This document shows positions 37,346-49,232 of a DNA stretch of 64,000 nucleotides, one piece after another; within the stretch, counting starts at the first letter, position 1; each line of letters opens with the position of its first letter. The stretch comes from Alphaproteobacteria bacterium (GTDB taxonomy: Bacteria > Pseudomonadota > Alphaproteobacteria > Sphingomonadales > Emcibacteraceae). The stretch is from assembly GCA_002401455.1 (NCBI GenBank), contig NVTE01000009.1, forward strand, positions 17,687 to 81,686, read 5' to 3'. A program made the translations under genes and the position numbers. Under the pieces are notes generated by a model. The model did no database searches, was not told the DNA's origin, and worked only from the letters and a program-made list of their open reading frames with translations.

Positions 37346-39985
37346 TTATAATTTCTCCAGCACCTCTTCAATGGCCCGGATTGCCTGATCCGCCCTGGCC
37401 CCGTCCGGGCCCCCGGCCTGGGCCATATCGGGACGACCGCCACCGCCCTTACCACCAACAGCCATGGCTCCGGCCCGCACCAGATCAACCGCATTGATCT
37501 GGCCCTTGAGGTCGTCGGTCACCGCCGTCAACACACCAGCCTTACCGTCATTGACCGCAATCAAGGCGATAACCCCAGAGCCAATCTGGGTCTTGGCCTC
37601 ATCCGCGATGCCACGCAAGTCCTTAGCCTGAACCCCCTCGAGCACCCGACCAATAAATTTGATCGTGCCGATAGTTTTAATCTCAGAACCGCCTTTGGCA
37701 TCGCCGCCACCCATGGCAATTTTCTTACGCAGGTCGGCAATTTCTTTTTCTGCGGCCTTGCGGTCATCCAGCAAGGAGGACAGACGTCCCGCCAATTGCG
37801 CCGCTGTGCTTTTGACCCGCGACACGGCCTCGGCCAGATACTCTTCCTGCTGGTTGATATAGTCGCCAGCGGCTTCGCCGGTGATGGCTTCGAGCCGCCG
37901 TACACCGGAGGCAACCGCGCTTTCGCCGATCAGCCGAAAAGTGCCAATGTCACCGGTACGAGCCACATGGGTGCCGCCGCACAGCTCGACAGAATATTTG
38001 TCGTCGCCCATGGATACCACCCGTACTTCGTCGCCGTATTTTTCACCGAACAGGGCCATGGCCCCCGACTCAACCGCCTCTTCCGGGGTCATCAACTGGG
38101 TCGTGACCGCACTATTCTGACGGATAATCCGGTTAACGGTCTTTTCAATCTCTGCCTTATCAGCGGCGGTCAGCGCCTTGGCGTGGCTAAAGTCAAACCG
38201 CAACCGGACGGCCGATACCATGGAGCCCTTCTGGGTCACATGATCGCCAAGATGTTTGCGCAGCACCGCATGGAGGATATGGGTCACCGAATGATTGGCC
38301 CGGATCCGGTCCCGGCGCTCGCCATGGACGGTCATATCGACAATGTCATCCACCGTAAAAGTTCCGGCGGTAATTTTGGCCATATGCACATGCAGCTTAC
38401 CCAGCTTCTTGGCCGTATCCGTGACAACAGCATCGCCACCGCCTTGAAGGAACAGGGACCCAATATCACCCATCTGGCCACCAGATTCGCCGTAAAAAGG
38501 CGTCTGGTTGGTCAAGATCGCCACCTCATCGCCGACGCCGGCCGCCCTAACCTGGGCCCCGTCCCTGACAATCGCGAGGATTTTACCTTCGGCCTGGGTT
38601 GTGCCGTAACCAAGGAATTCTGTGGCCCCAAACTCTTCACTGACCTCGAACCAGATGTCTTCTGTCGCCGCACTGCCGGAACCTTTCCAGGCGCCCCGGG
38701 CATCGGCTTTCTGCTTATCCATGGCCGCACGGAACCCGGCCTCATCCACGGTCAAGCCCTGGGTCCGTAATACATCCTGTGTCAGATCCAGCGGGAAGCC
38801 GTACGTATCATACAGCTTGAACGCCACATCCCCGGCCAGCACGCCGCCACCCGTTAATTTTCCGACGGCTTCATCCAACAGCCGTAACCCCCGCTCCAGC
38901 GTCTTCTTGAACCGCAGTTCTTCCAGCTTCAGGGTTTCCGTGATCAACGCTTCCGCCCGTTTCAGTTCGGGAAAGGCCTGGGCCATTTCCTGCAACAAAG
39001 CCGGCACCAGTTTATACATCAGCGGCTCGTGACAGCCCAGAATATGGGCATGGCGCATGCCCCGGCGCATGATCCGGCGCAGGACATAACCGCGGCCTTC
39101 ATTGGACGGCAGAACACCGTCTGCAATCAGGAAACAGGCCGAGCGCAGATGATCGGCAATCACCCGGTGGGAGACATTCTTCGGCCCGTCAGATGCGACA
39201 CCACTGAATTTGGCAGAGGCCTCAATCAACTGGCGGAACAGGTCAATTTCATAGTTATCATGGGTACCCTGAATCACGGCGACAAGGCGCTCCAGCCCCA
39301 TGCCGGTATCAATACAGGGCATCGGCAGGTCGTTACGGGTGCCATCGGCCATCTGGTCATATTGCATGAACACCAGATTCCAGATTTCCACATAACGGTC
39401 ACCATCTTCATCCGGGCTGCCGGGCGGGCCTCCGGCAATATGGGCCCCATGGTCATAAAAAATCTCGGAACAGGGACCGCAAGGTCCAGTATCACCCATG
39501 GACCAGAAATTATCGGCGGTGGCAATGCGGATGATCCGCTCCTCGGGCAGGCCAGAAATTGCCCGCCACAGATCAAAAGCCTCATCATCCTCATGATAAA
39601 CCGTGACCAGAAGCCGGGCCGGGTCCAGGCCATATTCCCGGGTCAACAGGGTCCAGGCATGACGGATCGCCTGTTCCTTAAAATAATCCCCAAAGGAGAA
39701 ATTTCCCAGCATTTCAAAGAAAGTATGATGGCGGGCGGTGTAACCCACATTGTCCAGGTCATTATGCTTGCCGCCGGCCCTGACACATTTCTGACTGGAG
39801 ACCGCCTTAACATAGGACCGGGTTTCGGCACCGGTGAACACATTCTTGAACGGCACCATCCCGGCATTGGTAAACATCAGGGTCGGATCATTTTGCGGCA
39901 CCAGCGGTCCACTGGCCACGACCTCATGCCCCTGTGCGGCAAAATAATCCAAAAAGATTTTCCGGATTTCATTGGTGCCCTTCAT
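37346..39985 (-). CDS. alaS: Alanyl-tRNA synthetase
   Basis: [27 protein letters not shown] region, [39 protein letters not shown]. Confidence 0.97.
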   Translation of the reverse strand: MKGTNEIRKIFLDYFAAQGHEVVASGPLVPQNDPTLMFTNAGMVPFKNVFTGAETRSYVKAVSSQKCVRAGGKHNDLDNVGYTARHHTFFEMLGNFSFGDYFKEQAIRHAWTLLTREYGLDPARLLVTVYHEDDEAFDLWRAISGLPEERIIRIATADNFWSMGDTGPCGPCSEIFYDHGAHIAGGPPGSPDEDGDRYVEIWNLVFMQYDQMADGTRNDLPMPCIDTGMGLERLVAVIQGTHDNYEIDLFRQLIEASAKFSGVASDGPKNVSHRVIADHLRSACFLIADGVLPSNEGRGYVLRRIMRRGMRHAHILGCHEPLMYKLVPALLQEMAQAFPELKRAEALITETLKLEELRFKKTLERGLRLLDEAVGKLTGGGVLAGDVAFKLYDTYGFPLDLTQDVLRTQGLTVDEAGFRAAMDKQKADARGAWKGSGSAATEDIWFEVSEEFGATEFLGYGTTQAEGKILAIVRDGAQVRAAGVGDEVAILTNQTPFYGESGGQMGDIGSLFLQGGGDAVVTDTAKKLGKLHVHMAKITAGTFTVDDIVDMTVHGERRDRIRANHSVTHILHAVLRKHLGDHVTQKGSMVSAVRLRFDFSHAKALTAADKAEIEKTVNRIIRQNSAVTTQLMTPEEAVESGAMALFGEKYGDEVRVVSMGDDKYSVELCGGTHVARTGDIGTFRLIGESAVASGVRRLEAITGEAAGDYINQQEEYLAEAVSRVKSTAAQLAGRLSSLLDDRKAAEKEIADLRKKIAMGGGDAKGGSEIKTIGTIKFIGRVLEGVQAKDLRGIADEAKTQIGSGVIALIAVNDGKAGVLTAVTDDLKGQINAVDLVRAGAMAVGGKGGGGRPDMAQAGGPDGARADQAIRAIEEVLEKL

Positions 39986-40071
39986 CTCAACATACCTTTT
40001 CTATTATACACATAATCTTTAGAGTTTTAGCGAGTGCACCTGTTCCTGTCCAGTTCTGGTTAGCCTTATGA

Positions 40072-40102
40072 CAAAAAAAGGACGCCACAACGGGCGTCCT
40101 GA
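40072..40102 (-). terminator. Rho-independent terminator after recA
   Basis: Minus strand AGGACGCCCGTTGTGGCGTCCTTTTTTT. Confidence 0.88.
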
Positions 40103-40148
40103 TAATTTAGGCAGAGGTCATTTAAGAAAAAGTGGTTCGGTTCAGCCC

Positions 40149-41225
40149 TCAGCTGTCATCCTCATCACTGGGGCGGCTCATGCCGTCTTTCAGCATCGCC
40201 TTCTCCAAGAGTCCATTGTTTTCCCGGATCTGCAGTTCCAGTTTATCGGCCAACTCAGGATTTTCCCGCAGGAAGCGTTTTGAATTCTCCCGGCCCTGGC
40301 CAATGCGTTGACTGTCATAGGAATACCAGGAGCCTGATTTTTCCACGATGCCGGCTTTGACGCCGAGATCAATCAATTCCCCGTTCTTGGAAATGCCCTG
40401 GCCATACATGATGTCGAACTCAACCTGCTTGAAGGGCGGCGCGACCTTGTTCTTGACAATTTTCACCCGGGTCAGGTTACCGACGATTTCTTCTTTTTCC
40501 TTGATGGCCCCAATGCGGCGAATATCAATCCGAACAGAAGCATAGAATTTCAGGGCATTACCGCCGGTGGTGACTTCCGGGCTGCCATACATCACGCCGA
40601 TTTTATGGCGAATCTGGTTGATGAAAACCACCATACATTTTGATTTGGCGATGGAACTGGTCAGCTTGCGCAGGGCCTGTGACATCAGCCGGGCCTGAAG
40701 CCCCACATGGGTGTCGCCCATTTCGCCTTCCAGTTCGGCCCGTGGCACCAGAGCCGCCACACTGTCAATCACCAGAATCTCAACCGCGCCGGAGCGCACC
40801 AGGGTATCGGCAATTTCAAGGGCCTGCTCACCGGTATCGGGCTGGGAAATCAGCAATTCATCAATATCCACGCCCAGCGCCTTCGCATAGATCGGGTCCA
40901 GCGCATGTTCCGCATCGACAAAGGCCGCGACACCGCCGGCTTTCTGGATTTCTGCCACCGCATGCAGCGCCAGCGTGGTTTTACCGGAACTTTCCGGACC
41001 ATAAATTTCGATCACCCGCCCCCTGGGCAGGCCGCCAATGCCCAAGGCAATATCCAGCCCCAGAGAGCCGGAGGAAACCGCCTCGACCTCAAGCGCGGTA
41101 CCCTTGCCAAGCTTCATGATTGATCCCTTGCCAAAAGCGCGTTCAATCTGACTTAATGCAGCATCAAGTGCCTTCTGTTTATCCATATTACCGCGTCCTA
41201 CGATTTTTAATTCTGCCGATGCCAT
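40149..41225 (-). CDS. recA: Recombinase RecA
   Basis: [49 protein letters not shown]. Start taken at [10 protein letters not shown]. Confidence 0.97.
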   Translation of the reverse strand: MASAELKIVGRGNMDKQKALDAALSQIERAFGKGSIMKLGKGTALEVEAVSSGSLGLDIALGIGGLPRGRVIEIYGPESSGKTTLALHAVAEIQKAGGVAAFVDAEHALDPIYAKALGVDIDELLISQPDTGEQALEIADTLVRSGAVEILVIDSVAALVPRAELEGEMGDTHVGLQARLMSQALRKLTSSIAKSKCMVVFINQIRHKIGVMYGSPEVTTGGNALKFYASVRIDIRRIGAIKEKEEIVGNLTRVKIVKNKVAPPFKQVEFDIMYGQGISKNGELIDLGVKAGIVEKSGSWYSYDSQRIGQGRENSKRFLRENPELADKLELQIRENNGLLEKAMLKDGMSRPSDEDDS

Positions 41226-41278
41226 TATCTGCTCCTCTATATCCCATAGCCAGTTGAAGGTTTCAATCACAGACAAAT

Positions 41279-41293
41279 GTACACACTTTGTTC
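41279..41293 (-). promoter_or_regulatory. Possible alphaproteobacterial LexA/SOS box upstream of recA
   Basis: GTACACACTTTGTTC, one mismatch to GTTC-N7-GTTC, ~55 nt upstream of the recA start. Confidence 0.45.
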
Positions 41294-41419
41294 TTTTTGG
41301 CAAGAACATTTTTAACCCATTGAAATATAAAGATTATAGTTTTAACATTATCTCTTTGTTCTCATAAATTAATTTTAAATCTCTGAAAAAAACACCCCCA
41401 CAACCCTGATTCAGGTGAA

Positions 41420-43891
41420 TCATGCACTCTCCAGAACCTCTTTGACCTGCTCGGCCAACTGCTTCAGACTGAAAGGTTTAGGCAGGAAATAAAAATCATC
41501 TTCACCCGGCGTTTTTTCAAAGGCATCCTCCGCATAGCCTGAGATAAAGATCACCTTCAGTTTATCATTGGTTTCCCGGATTTTGCGGACCAGCGTCGGG
41601 CCATCCATGATCGGCATCACCACGTCGCTGATCAATAGATCCAGCTCATCCTCAATCTTTTTGAACAGCTCAAAGGCGGTGTCGCCACTGTTGGCCTCAT
41701 AGACATTATAGCCCTTGTTTTTCAGGGCCCGGGACGCGAACATCCGAACCGCGTCCTCATCCTCTACCAGCAGGATCGTGCCCTTTCCGGTCAGGTCTCG
41801 TGTGGGTTTTTCCGGAACTTCCGGCTCGGCTTCCACCACGTCTTTCTCGACTTCTTTATGGACGGGCAGATAAATGCTGAAGGTTGTCCCCTTGCCTACC
41901 TCACTGTTTGGGAACACAAAGCCGCCGGTTTGCTTGACGATACCATAGACCGTCGACAGGCCAAGGCCCGTCCCCTTACCGACTTCCTTGGTACTGAAAA
42001 ACGGTTCAAAAATCTTGCCCAAATGTTCCTTGGAAATCCCACACCCGGTATCCTCCACTTCCAGCAGCAAATATTCATTGGGCGGCATGACCTGATAGCG
42101 TTTGCTGAGAACCCTGGACTCCTGCAGGGAAATATTACGGGTTCGTATGGAAATTTTACCGTGATTATCCATAGCATCCCGGGCATTGACACAGAGGTTG
42201 ATAATCACCTGTTCCATCTGCCCCTGGTCGACCTTGACATGGCCCAGGTCCCGCCCATGGGTCATGTCAAGTTCGATACTATCACCAATCAAGCGTCCCA
42301 GAAGATTGGAGAGTTCCGCCAGCACATCGGTGATCATCAATACCTTTGGCCGCAAGGTCTGCTGCCGGGAGAAGGCCAGAAGCTGGCGCACCAGGTTTGC
42401 CGCCCGGTTAGCATTCTGTTTGACCTGAATGATATCAGAAAAAGACTGGTCCCCCGGACCATGGCGCACCAACAGCAGGTCGCTGAATCCGATGATCGCG
42501 GTCAGCAGGTTATTAAAGTCATGAGCGACCCCGCCGGCCAGTTGCCCCACTGCCTGCATCTTCTGTGACTGGGCAAATTGTAATTCCAGGTTTTTCTGTT
42601 CTGTGGTGTCGATCAGGTAGAGAATGGCAACCTTGTCATGATCATCAAATTTATTGAGGCGGGTAATATAGATCTGACTATGCTTTTCCCCCTTTCCCTT
42701 GAAGCCAAGGTCGGCAATGGAGCTGGCCCGACCGGTCTTCAATGTCGTCCTGATCTGGTCATAAAAGTCCTGATATTCCTCCGGATCAATGATATGCTTC
42801 AGGCTACGGGTGTTTTTAATCTCCAACTCCTGAACATATTCCCGGAAAATATGATTTCTCTCCAGCACCTCGCCCTGCTCGGAAACGATGGCGATGCCAA
42901 TGGGGGATTCCCGGAAGAAACGGTCAAAATTGATATTTCCCGTATCGGCGTCATTGGCGGCGGCCACCGACTGACAGGAAAAGACCTGACATATTCTAAC
43001 CCCGCCATTGGCCGATACCGACTCAAGCACCCCACTATTCTTCTGGTCCCCCAAGATGGCTTCTATGGGCAGGAATTCCAGCAACACCTCTTCACCGGAT
43101 AACGTTCGCACCTGAATTTGGCCGTTTAATTGCTTAGGCGCGGTGGCACAGAAATCAGACAAAGGCAGCGGAAGATGTACATCCTTGGCGGACTGTCCGG
43201 TCATCCAGTGCAACAGCATGTCATTAGCGTAAATGATCTGCCCTTCCTCCGACACGGCGATCAGGCCACAATCACCACAATCCAGAAAGCTGCCCAATTG
43301 CTCCAGGTTAAATCCCTGATCCTGCTGCCCCAAATTTTCCACCGGCATTTCAGATGTGGATCCACTGAAGGTCCAGCTGATAAAGTTCTCCTGACCCGCT
43401 TTCCGGTTGAGGGTCACATCGGCATATTTTTTCCCTTTGCTCCCGGTAATAATCCCTATAATAAGGGAGTGCCGACTGTCTTCATCCAAGGTCAATAAAT
43501 TTCTCTTCAGGAGCCTGGCCTTGTCGCCGGCCATCAGCCCCAGAGGAGACAGGATTTCCCTGTTCAGGGTCTCTTTCAGGAACAGACGATACGGTTTATT
43601 GCAATAAACCAGTTCACCCTCAAGTGAGGTAATGGCCTGCGGTTGCTCAATCCTGGTGACGGTGAGTGTCTCTGCCAATGCCGGAGATGTTTTATGGCCA
43701 ATGTAAAGATAGCGGCCGATGATCCCCACTGTGAGTACCAAACTGCCAGCGGCCAGAAAATAGCCCGTCGTCACCACGCCCAAAGCCAGGCCCAACAGAA
43801 GGCCCGCCAAAGACAAAAGTCCGCCAATACCGGCAATGGTTATCAATAAAGCGTAATCAACTGGTCTAGGGTGTAAATTCATATTTTCCAT
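41420..43891 (-). CDS. cckA: Hybrid sensor histidine kinase, CckA-like
   Basis: Two N-terminal TM segments, PAS domains, His[39 protein letters not shown], HATPase, C-terminal REC. Confidence 0.88.
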   Translation of the reverse strand: MENMNLHPRPVDYALLITIAGIGGLLSLAGLLLGLALGVVTTGYFLAAGSLVLTVGIIGRYLYIGHKTSPALAETLTVTRIEQPQAITSLEGELVYCNKPYRLFLKETLNREILSPLGLMAGDKARLLKRNLLTLDEDSRHSLIIGIITGSKGKKYADVTLNRKAGQENFISWTFSGSTSEMPVENLGQQDQGFNLEQLGSFLDCGDCGLIAVSEEGQIIYANDMLLHWMTGQSAKDVHLPLPLSDFCATAPKQLNGQIQVRTLSGEEVLLEFLPIEAILGDQKNSGVLESVSANGGVRICQVFSCQSVAAANDADTGNINFDRFFRESPIGIAIVSEQGEVLERNHIFREYVQELEIKNTRSLKHIIDPEEYQDFYDQIRTTLKTGRASSIADLGFKGKGEKHSQIYITRLNKFDDHDKVAILYLIDTTEQKNLELQFAQSQKMQAVGQLAGGVAHDFNNLLTAIIGFSDLLLVRHGPGDQSFSDIIQVKQNANRAANLVRQLLAFSRQQTLRPKVLMITDVLAELSNLLGRLIGDSIELDMTHGRDLGHVKVDQGQMEQVIINLCVNARDAMDNHGKISIRTRNISLQESRVLSKRYQVMPPNEYLLLEVEDTGCGISKEHLGKIFEPFFSTKEVGKGTGLGLSTVYGIVKQTGGFVFPNSEVGKGTTFSIYLPVHKEVEKDVVEAEPEVPEKPTRDLTGKGTILLVEDEDAVRMFASRALKNKGYNVYEANSGDTAFELFKKIEDELDLLISDVVMPIMDGPTLVRKIRETNDKLKVIFISGYAEDAFEKTPGEDDFYFLPKPFSLKQLAEQVKEVLESA

Positions 43892-44010
43892 TGCTCACTG
43901 ACTTAAAATCACTTCAACCTCTAACGTGCCATATTATTCAGGTGAATTCATTTGTTTTTTTCTCTTATCAAGATCTTAGCCGAATTCCAGGTTATGCTCG
44001 GCAATAGGGC

Positions 44011-45105
44011 CTACAATTCCGTTGCGGTATAATTGGCTGCTTCGCCCTTCTTGAGGCGCAAGATATAGCCAACCACCTCGGCCACGGCTTTATAATGATC
44101 TTCTTGAATTTCCTCGTCCACTTCAACGGTGGCAAACAGGGCCCGGGCCAGGGGTGGATTTTCAAGAATAGGAATATTATTCTCTTTGGCCACCTCGCGA
44201 ATTCTCAGGGCAATATGGTCCGCCCCCTTGGCCACAACCATGGGCACATCCATTTTCGCATGTTCATATTTCAGGGCGACCGCATAATGGGTCGGGTTAG
44301 TTACCACAACATCCGCCTCCGGAACCGCCGCCATCATCCGGCCTCTGGCGCGCTCCTGCCGAATTTGGCGCAAGCGGGCTTTAATATGCGGATCGCCGTC
44401 TGTTTGTTTCATTTCATCCTTTATTTCCTGCTTGGTCATGCGCATTTTTTTCACATGCTGAAACTTCTGAAACAGAAAATCAAGACCGGCAATAACGGCC
44501 ATGACCGCCACCACGCCACCTAAAATGCGCAATACCATCACATATATGACATCCGCCACATCACCGGGATCCCTTGTCATCATCTGCTCTAACCGGTCAC
44601 GTTCGGGCCAAACCAGCAACAACACCACACAACCGACAATGATAATTTTGATGATGGACTTTGTAATCTCAACAAAATTCTGCATCGAAAACAATCTTTT
44701 CAAACCCGCGAGCGGGGAAATCTTACTCAACTTTGGGATAATTTTTTCCACGGTGAGGATGGGGGGATGCTGAATAACCGCGCCCAGAAACGCGCCCACC
44801 ATCAAAATAATCGCCGGAAGAGTCAAATAGCTAAAAACGCCGCCAAAGGTTTCTGCGGCAAATGCCCGCAAATTATTACCATCCATGGAGATTTTGTACG
44901 AAGAACCCAGAATCTTACCCAGAATATCCCGGATGCCCGCCATACTGGATTTTGCCGAAATCATAATAATCACTGTCGCCGAAAACAGGATAAACCAATG
45001 TTTAACCTCCTGACTCTTGGCCACCTCACCCTTGTCGTGGGCCTCCTGCAATTTTTTGTCGGTGGGTTCTTCTGTTTTCTGGGATTCGTCCTGATCGTCT
45101 GCCAT
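44011..45105 (-). CDS. flhB: Flagellar export switch protein FlhB
   Basis: DDQDESQKTEEPTDKKLQEAHDKGEVAKSQEV; NPTHYAVALKYE autocleavage motif. Confidence 0.96.
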   Translation of the reverse strand: MADDQDESQKTEEPTDKKLQEAHDKGEVAKSQEVKHWFILFSATVIIMISAKSSMAGIRDILGKILGSSYKISMDGNNLRAFAAETFGGVFSYLTLPAIILMVGAFLGAVIQHPPILTVEKIIPKLSKISPLAGLKRLFSMQNFVEITKSIIKIIIVGCVVLLLVWPERDRLEQMMTRDPGDVADVIYVMVLRILGGVVAVMAVIAGLDFLFQKFQHVKKMRMTKQEIKDEMKQTDGDPHIKARLRQIRQERARGRMMAAVPEADVVVTNPTHYAVALKYEHAKMDVPMVVAKGADHIALRIREVAKENNIPILENPPLARALFATVEVDEEIQEDHYKAVAEVVGYILRLKKGEAANYTATEL

Positions 45106-45111
45106 TGGATG

Positions 45112-45873
45112 CTATCCCGTATACAAGAAAGCACCCAGGGCACTTTCCATATGTTGCAGGAACCAGTTCATGGCCGCCGCCAGAACAATCCCAAGGATCA
45201 TAAAACCCGCCGCGATGTTCAGTGGCATGGCAATGAAAAACACCTGAAGCTGGGGCATCAGACGTGCCAGAATACCCAGGCCAATATTAAAGATCAGACC
45301 ATAAACAATGAAGGGCGACGCAATCTGCACGCCAAGCATAAAAGAGTTAGCCACCGTATTGACCACAATTTCAGCAAAATCATTCATCTTGAGATCGCCC
45401 CCGACAGGAAACAGGATATAGCTGTCATACATGGCTGCAATCATCATGTGGTGCATATTGGTAATAAAAATCAACACCACCGCCATCAGGGTCAGGAAGG
45501 TTGACATCAATGCACTTTGCGCCCCCTGTGCCGGATCAAAAGCCTGGGCCATGGCCAGACCGGTCTGCATGGCGATGATCGTGCCCCCCACATGCAGTGC
45601 GGTCATCAAAAGCTTGATCGCCGAGCCAATCAGCACCCCGATCAGGACCTCAAAAAGAATCATCATAAACAGCATCAGGGGTGAGGCCGGCATGGCCGGT
45701 AACAGGGTACGGACCGATATATAGATCAACAAAGACACCGACAGGGCCATGATCAGACGCACACGCTGAGGGATAGCGGTTTCACCAAGGGCGGGAAGCA
45801 GCATGACCATAGCTCCCAACCGTGAAAAAACCAGAAGAAACCCAAAAATCTCCTTTGGTATAAGGTCAGCCAA
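45112..45873 (-). CDS. fliR: Flagellar export protein FliR
   Basis: Multi-TM; RVRLIMALSVSLLIY; between flhB and fliQ. Confidence 0.94.
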   Translation of the reverse strand: MADLIPKEIFGFLLVFSRLGAMVMLLPALGETAIPQRVRLIMALSVSLLIYISVRTLLPAMPASPLMLFMMILFEVLIGVLIGSAIKLLMTALHVGGTIIAMQTGLAMAQAFDPAQGAQSALMSTFLTLMAVVLIFITNMHHMMIAAMYDSYILFPVGGDLKMNDFAEIVVNTVANSFMLGVQIASPFIVYGLIFNIGLGILARLMPQLQVFFIAMPLNIAAGFMILGIVLAAAMNWFLQHMESALGAFLYTG

Positions 45874-46132
45874 GATTCATAATCCGTTCCGCAATAAGCT
45901 CCATAAAGTCCGCCAGAGTCTGCCCCATAAAGGGTAAAAATATAAACAAAGAGACAAAGATGGCAATGATTTTGGGGACAAACGTCAGGGTCATTTCCTG
46001 TATCTGTGTCAGGGCCTGAAAGAGCGCGATGGTAAGTCCGACCAACAACGCCACCATCATGACAGGGCCGGACACCTTAATGAGGACCCAAATGGCTTCC
46101 TGTGCAATGTCTAATACGTCCGCCCCGTTCAT
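45866..46132 (-). CDS. fliQ: Flagellar export protein FliQ
   Basis: VGLTIALFQALTQIQEMTLTFVPKIIAIF. Confidence 0.95.
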   Translation of the reverse strand: MNGADVLDIAQEAIWVLIKVSGPVMMVALLVGLTIALFQALTQIQEMTLTFVPKIIAIFVSLFIFLPFMGQTLADFMELIAERIMNLG

Positions 46133-46237
46133 GGTTTATCTTTCTTACTTACTTTTTTTGGCTTATTTTTTTAGCTTAGATTTAGATGGCGGGATAGTCG
46201 CGGAAAAGCGGCAGAAGTACAGAAAAATCCCCCCAGC

Positions 46238-46579
46238 CTAAATAGGCATTTTAATGATGTCCTGATAGGCGGCAATCACTTTATCACGTACAGCGACAAC
46301 CGTTTCCAGTACCATTTCCGCATTCTGGACAGAGGTTACCACATCGACTAGGTCCGCCGTCCCGTTCAGGGCCTCAATGCCCGTGGCGGCACTTGTTCCA
46401 ACGGCCGTCGAGGTCTCCGTAATTGCAGCTTTCAGGACATCGGAAAATGTTCCGGTACCTTCCCCGCGAACGGCACTAATCCCTGAAATGCTGCCAATTT
46501 TATCTAATCCATTGCCACTGCCCTGATTTTTCATCACATTGGCATAGGCGTTTGCAGCATCCATGGCTTTGATATTCAT
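46238..46579 (-). CDS. fliE: Flagellar hook-basal body protein FliE
   Basis: C-terminal DLVDVVTSVQNAEMVLETVVAVRDKVIAAYQDIIKMPI. Confidence 0.92.
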   Translation of the reverse strand: MNIKAMDAANAYANVMKNQGSGNGLDKIGSISGISAVRGEGTGTFSDVLKAAITETSTAVGTSAATGIEALNGTADLVDVVTSVQNAEMVLETVVAVRDKVIAAYQDIIKMPI

Positions 46580-46632
46580 TGTCCAGTTCCTGTCCAGTTC
46601 AAGCTGAAAGTACGGCGACGGTGCCGCCCCTA

Positions 46633-47040
46633 CTATCTCAGCAAATCAAGGGTTCGCATCATCATATTTTTAGACACCTCAATAGAGTTGAGATTGGCCT
46701 CATAAGAGCGTTGTGATTGTTTCATATCCATAGCCTCAATCAGCCCGTTGACATTTGGCGTCTTGATATAACCATTTTCATCCGCAGCCGGATGGCCCGG
46801 GTCATAACGCAGACCAAAATCCGACTGGTCAAAAGTTACTTTATTAACTTTCACGCGGGTGATACCCAGCTCGCTATCCAGAGTATTTATAAAGGTCACC
46901 GTCTTCCGGCGATAGGGATCAACGCCCGGGGCTGAGGCAACGGAGCTGGAATTGGCAAGGTTTTCCGCGATAACCCGCATGCGGATGCTCTGCACCTTCA
47001 TGCCAGCGGCGGAAATCATCATTGCTTTGGATAAATCCAT
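46633..47040 (-). CDS. flgC: Flagellar basal-body rod protein FlgC
   Basis: SKAMMISAAGMKVQSIRMRVIAENLANSSS; VNGLIEAMDMKQSQRSYEANLNSIEVSKNMM. Confidence 0.94.
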   Translation of the reverse strand: MDLSKAMMISAAGMKVQSIRMRVIAENLANSSSVASAPGVDPYRRKTVTFINTLDSELGITRVKVNKVTFDQSDFGLRYDPGHPAADENGYIKTPNVNGLIEAMDMKQSQRSYEANLNSIEVSKNMMMRTLDLLR

Positions 47041-47083
47041 CGGCGTTACTCCTTCAATAGCTGCACATCAGCTTGATCAGTTT

Positions 47084-47497
47084 CTATTTTCTGCCCAGGG
47101 CTGTTTTAACCATGGAGACATGCTTGCGGTATAAATTAACCGCCATGGCATAGTCCATCTGTGTTTCAGACATTTTGATCAGTTCATCTTCCAGAACAAC
47201 CGCATTACCGTCCTGGGCACTCATGCCAAATTTCATTTCCTGCACTTTGATTTCATAATCGCTGCCCCCGCCGCCGGCAGCAGACATATGTCCACTTTCC
47301 GTGGTCTGCAACTGCAAACCGCCGGTCATTTTTGTCTGGTCCAATTGTGCCTTGAAACTGACTTTCTTCAGGTCCTTGGGAATATACCCCGGTGTATTGG
47401 CGTTGGCAATATTCTGTGCCAGGACCTTTTGCCGTTCCGTGAGCCAGTTCATTTTCTGGCCTAAGGAACTGAAAAGAGAAATAGATTTCAGGTCCAT
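47084..47497 (-). CDS. flgB: Flagellar basal-body rod protein FlgB
   Basis: MNWLTERQKVLAQNIANANTPGYIPKDL; start at MDLKSISLF. Confidence 0.93.
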   Translation of the reverse strand: MDLKSISLFSSLGQKMNWLTERQKVLAQNIANANTPGYIPKDLKKVSFKAQLDQTKMTGGLQLQTTESGHMSAAGGGGSDYEIKVQEMKFGMSAQDGNAVVLEDELIKMSETQMDYAMAVNLYRKHVSMVKTALGRK

Positions 47498-47759
47498 TTT
47501 ATTGTTTCCCAAATACCAAATGCCCTCCCATGAGAAGGGCTAAAGTTTTAGTAGAATACGCTATAGGGGCAAGCATACACCATAATTCATCCATTGTGGA
47601 GCCGGAAAATTAACAATTTATTAAGATAATGGGATAATAAAAAATATCATCAAAAAATAAATAACCTCAATAGCTTGTATTTTTGGCTGACAAACGGGCG
47701 CAGCTATGATTATTATCGGTGAAAAGAATCTATACTTAACGGAAATTAAGTAAATACCC

Positions 47760-48095
47760 ATGACATCAAGCAAAATAAATCCCCGGAAAAAGGCTGTCGC
47801 CCTGAAACAGGACGGCCAGAGGTCAGACATTCCGCGCGTCACCGCCAGCGGCAGGGGTGCGCAAGCCGAAAAAATTCTGAAAATTGCCTTCGATAATGAT
47901 GTCAAAGTCAGAACCGATGAAGACCTGGTGGAAATTTTATCAGCCTTCGATGTGGATAGTTATATTCCCCTGGAGGCCCTGCAGCCGGTATCGGAAATTT
48001 TAAGCTACCTCTATAATGAGAATATTCGCCTGAGCGAAGATATCCATGCCCATGCTCAGGATCAGGCCATCCAAGAGGAAAGGAAAATTCAATGA
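47760..48095 (+). CDS. Small FlhB C-terminal-domain-like protein (FlhX/YlqH-type)
   Basis: RVTASGRGAQAEKILKIAFDNDVKVRTDEDLVEILSAFDVDSYIPLEALQPVSEILSYLY aligns with the FlhB C-terminal VAKGADHIALRIREVAKENNIPILENPPLARALF... region. Confidence 0.75.
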   Translation: MTSSKINPRKKAVALKQDGQRSDIPRVTASGRGAQAEKILKIAFDNDVKVRTDEDLVEILSAFDVDSYIPLEALQPVSEILSYLYNENIRLSEDIHAHAQDQAIQEERKIQ

Positions 48096-48156
48096 CTCCA
48101 ATTTTCATTTTGGCACCCGCCTTCATTTTGGTAGCAGTCTTCAGGAGGCCCGCCCT

Positions 48157-48450
48157 ATGGAATTAGGTGCCTATTTCCAATTTGTCATGGCCTTGCTGTT
48201 TGTCCTCGCCCTGATCCTGCTCATTGCCTATGGGGCCAAAAGGTTTGGCCTGATGGCCCGGGTGACGGTTAATTCTACCAAGACCCGGGACAAAAGACTG
48301 AACATCGTTGAAATTCTGCCCATTGATGCCAGGCGTAAGCTCATGCTCATCCGCAGGGATGATGTGGAACATCTGGTGATTTTGGGCACAGAGCGCGACA
48401 TTGTCATCGAAACAGATATCACCGCAAAAGCAGGAAAAACCGAAAAGTGA
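48157..48450 (+). CDS. fliO: Flagellar biosynthesis protein FliO
   Basis: Single N-terminal TM then RLNIVEILPIDARRKLMLIRRDDVEHLVILG; overlaps fliP. Confidence 0.85.
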   Translation: MELGAYFQFVMALLFVLALILLIAYGAKRFGLMARVTVNSTKTRDKRLNIVEILPIDARRKLMLIRRDDVEHLVILGTERDIVIETDITAKAGKTEK

Positions 48451-49232
48451 TGATACCCTTTCTGAAAAAAAATAAAGTTACCCTGGCCCTCCTCGCCACC
48501 TCCCTGACCAGCTTTATGATGATTCTTGGCAGCCAGGCCGCCTTTGGGCAGGAGTTTTCCCTCAACATGGGCGAAGAAGGCTCCCTGTCCGGCCGCATAG
48601 TCCAGCTTCTGATGCTGATGACGGTGCTCAGCCTGGCCCCGGCCATCATCATTGTCGTGACCTCATTCACCCGGATTGTCATCGTCTTTTCCCTGCTGCG
48701 CAGTGCCATGGGAACTCAGCAAACCCCACCCAATGTGGTATTGATCAGCCTGGCGCTGTTCATGACATCCTTCATCATGGCCCCGACCCTGAAAGAAGCC
48801 TATGACTCCGGCATAGCCCCCCTGATTGCGGAACAGATCAGCGAAGAAGTGGCCTTTGACCGCACGACTGCGCCCTTTCATGCTTTCATGATGAAACATG
48901 TCAGGGAAAAGGATCTGCTGCTTTTTCTCGATCTCTCTAAGCTTGACCCGCCGGAAACCGCCGCCGACACACCGTTTCAGATATTGGTGCCAGCCTTCAT
49001 CATCAGCGAGCTGCGCCGGGCATTTGAGATTGGGTTCCTGATATTTGTCCCCTTTATCATCATTGACCTTGTGGTGGCATCGGTGCTGATGTCCATGGGC
49101 ATGATGATGCTGCCCCCGGTGATGATCTCCCTGCCCTTCAAGCTGATCTTCTTTGTTCTGGTCGATGGCTGGCATCTGATCGCCGGCAGCCTTATCCAAA
49201 GCTTCAACCAGGGCCCGTCCCCCGGCTTATAG
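48447..49232 (+). CDS. fliP: Flagellar export protein FliP
   Basis: LAPAIIIVVTSFTRIVIVFSLLRSAMGTQQTPPNVVLISLALFMT; DLVVASVLMSMGMMMLPPVMISLPFKLIFFVLVDGW. Confidence 0.97.
   Translation: MMIPFLKKNKVTLALLATSLTSFMMILGSQAAFGQEFSLNMGEEGSLSGRIVQLLMLMTVLSLAPAIIIVVTSFTRIVIVFSLLRSAMGTQQTPPNVVLISLALFMTSFIMAPTLKEAYDSGIAPLIAEQISEEVAFDRTTAPFHAFMMKHVREKDLLLFLDLSKLDPPETAADTPFQILVPAFIISELRRAFEIGFLIFVPFIIIDLVVASVLMSMGMMMLPPVMISLPFKLIFFVLVDGWHLIAGSLIQSFNQGPSPGL

Noticed and set aside
36130-37494. Full-length ORF start for the K+ channel (37494)
   Set aside because: The first 55 residues overlap the alaS 3' end and are R/P/W-rich non-homologous sequence; the GTG at 37329 is more plausible.
37796-38770. 324-aa plus-strand ORF antisense to alaS, and 39029..40015 (+)
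   Set aside because: Antisense shadow ORFs of alaS; no recognisable protein features.
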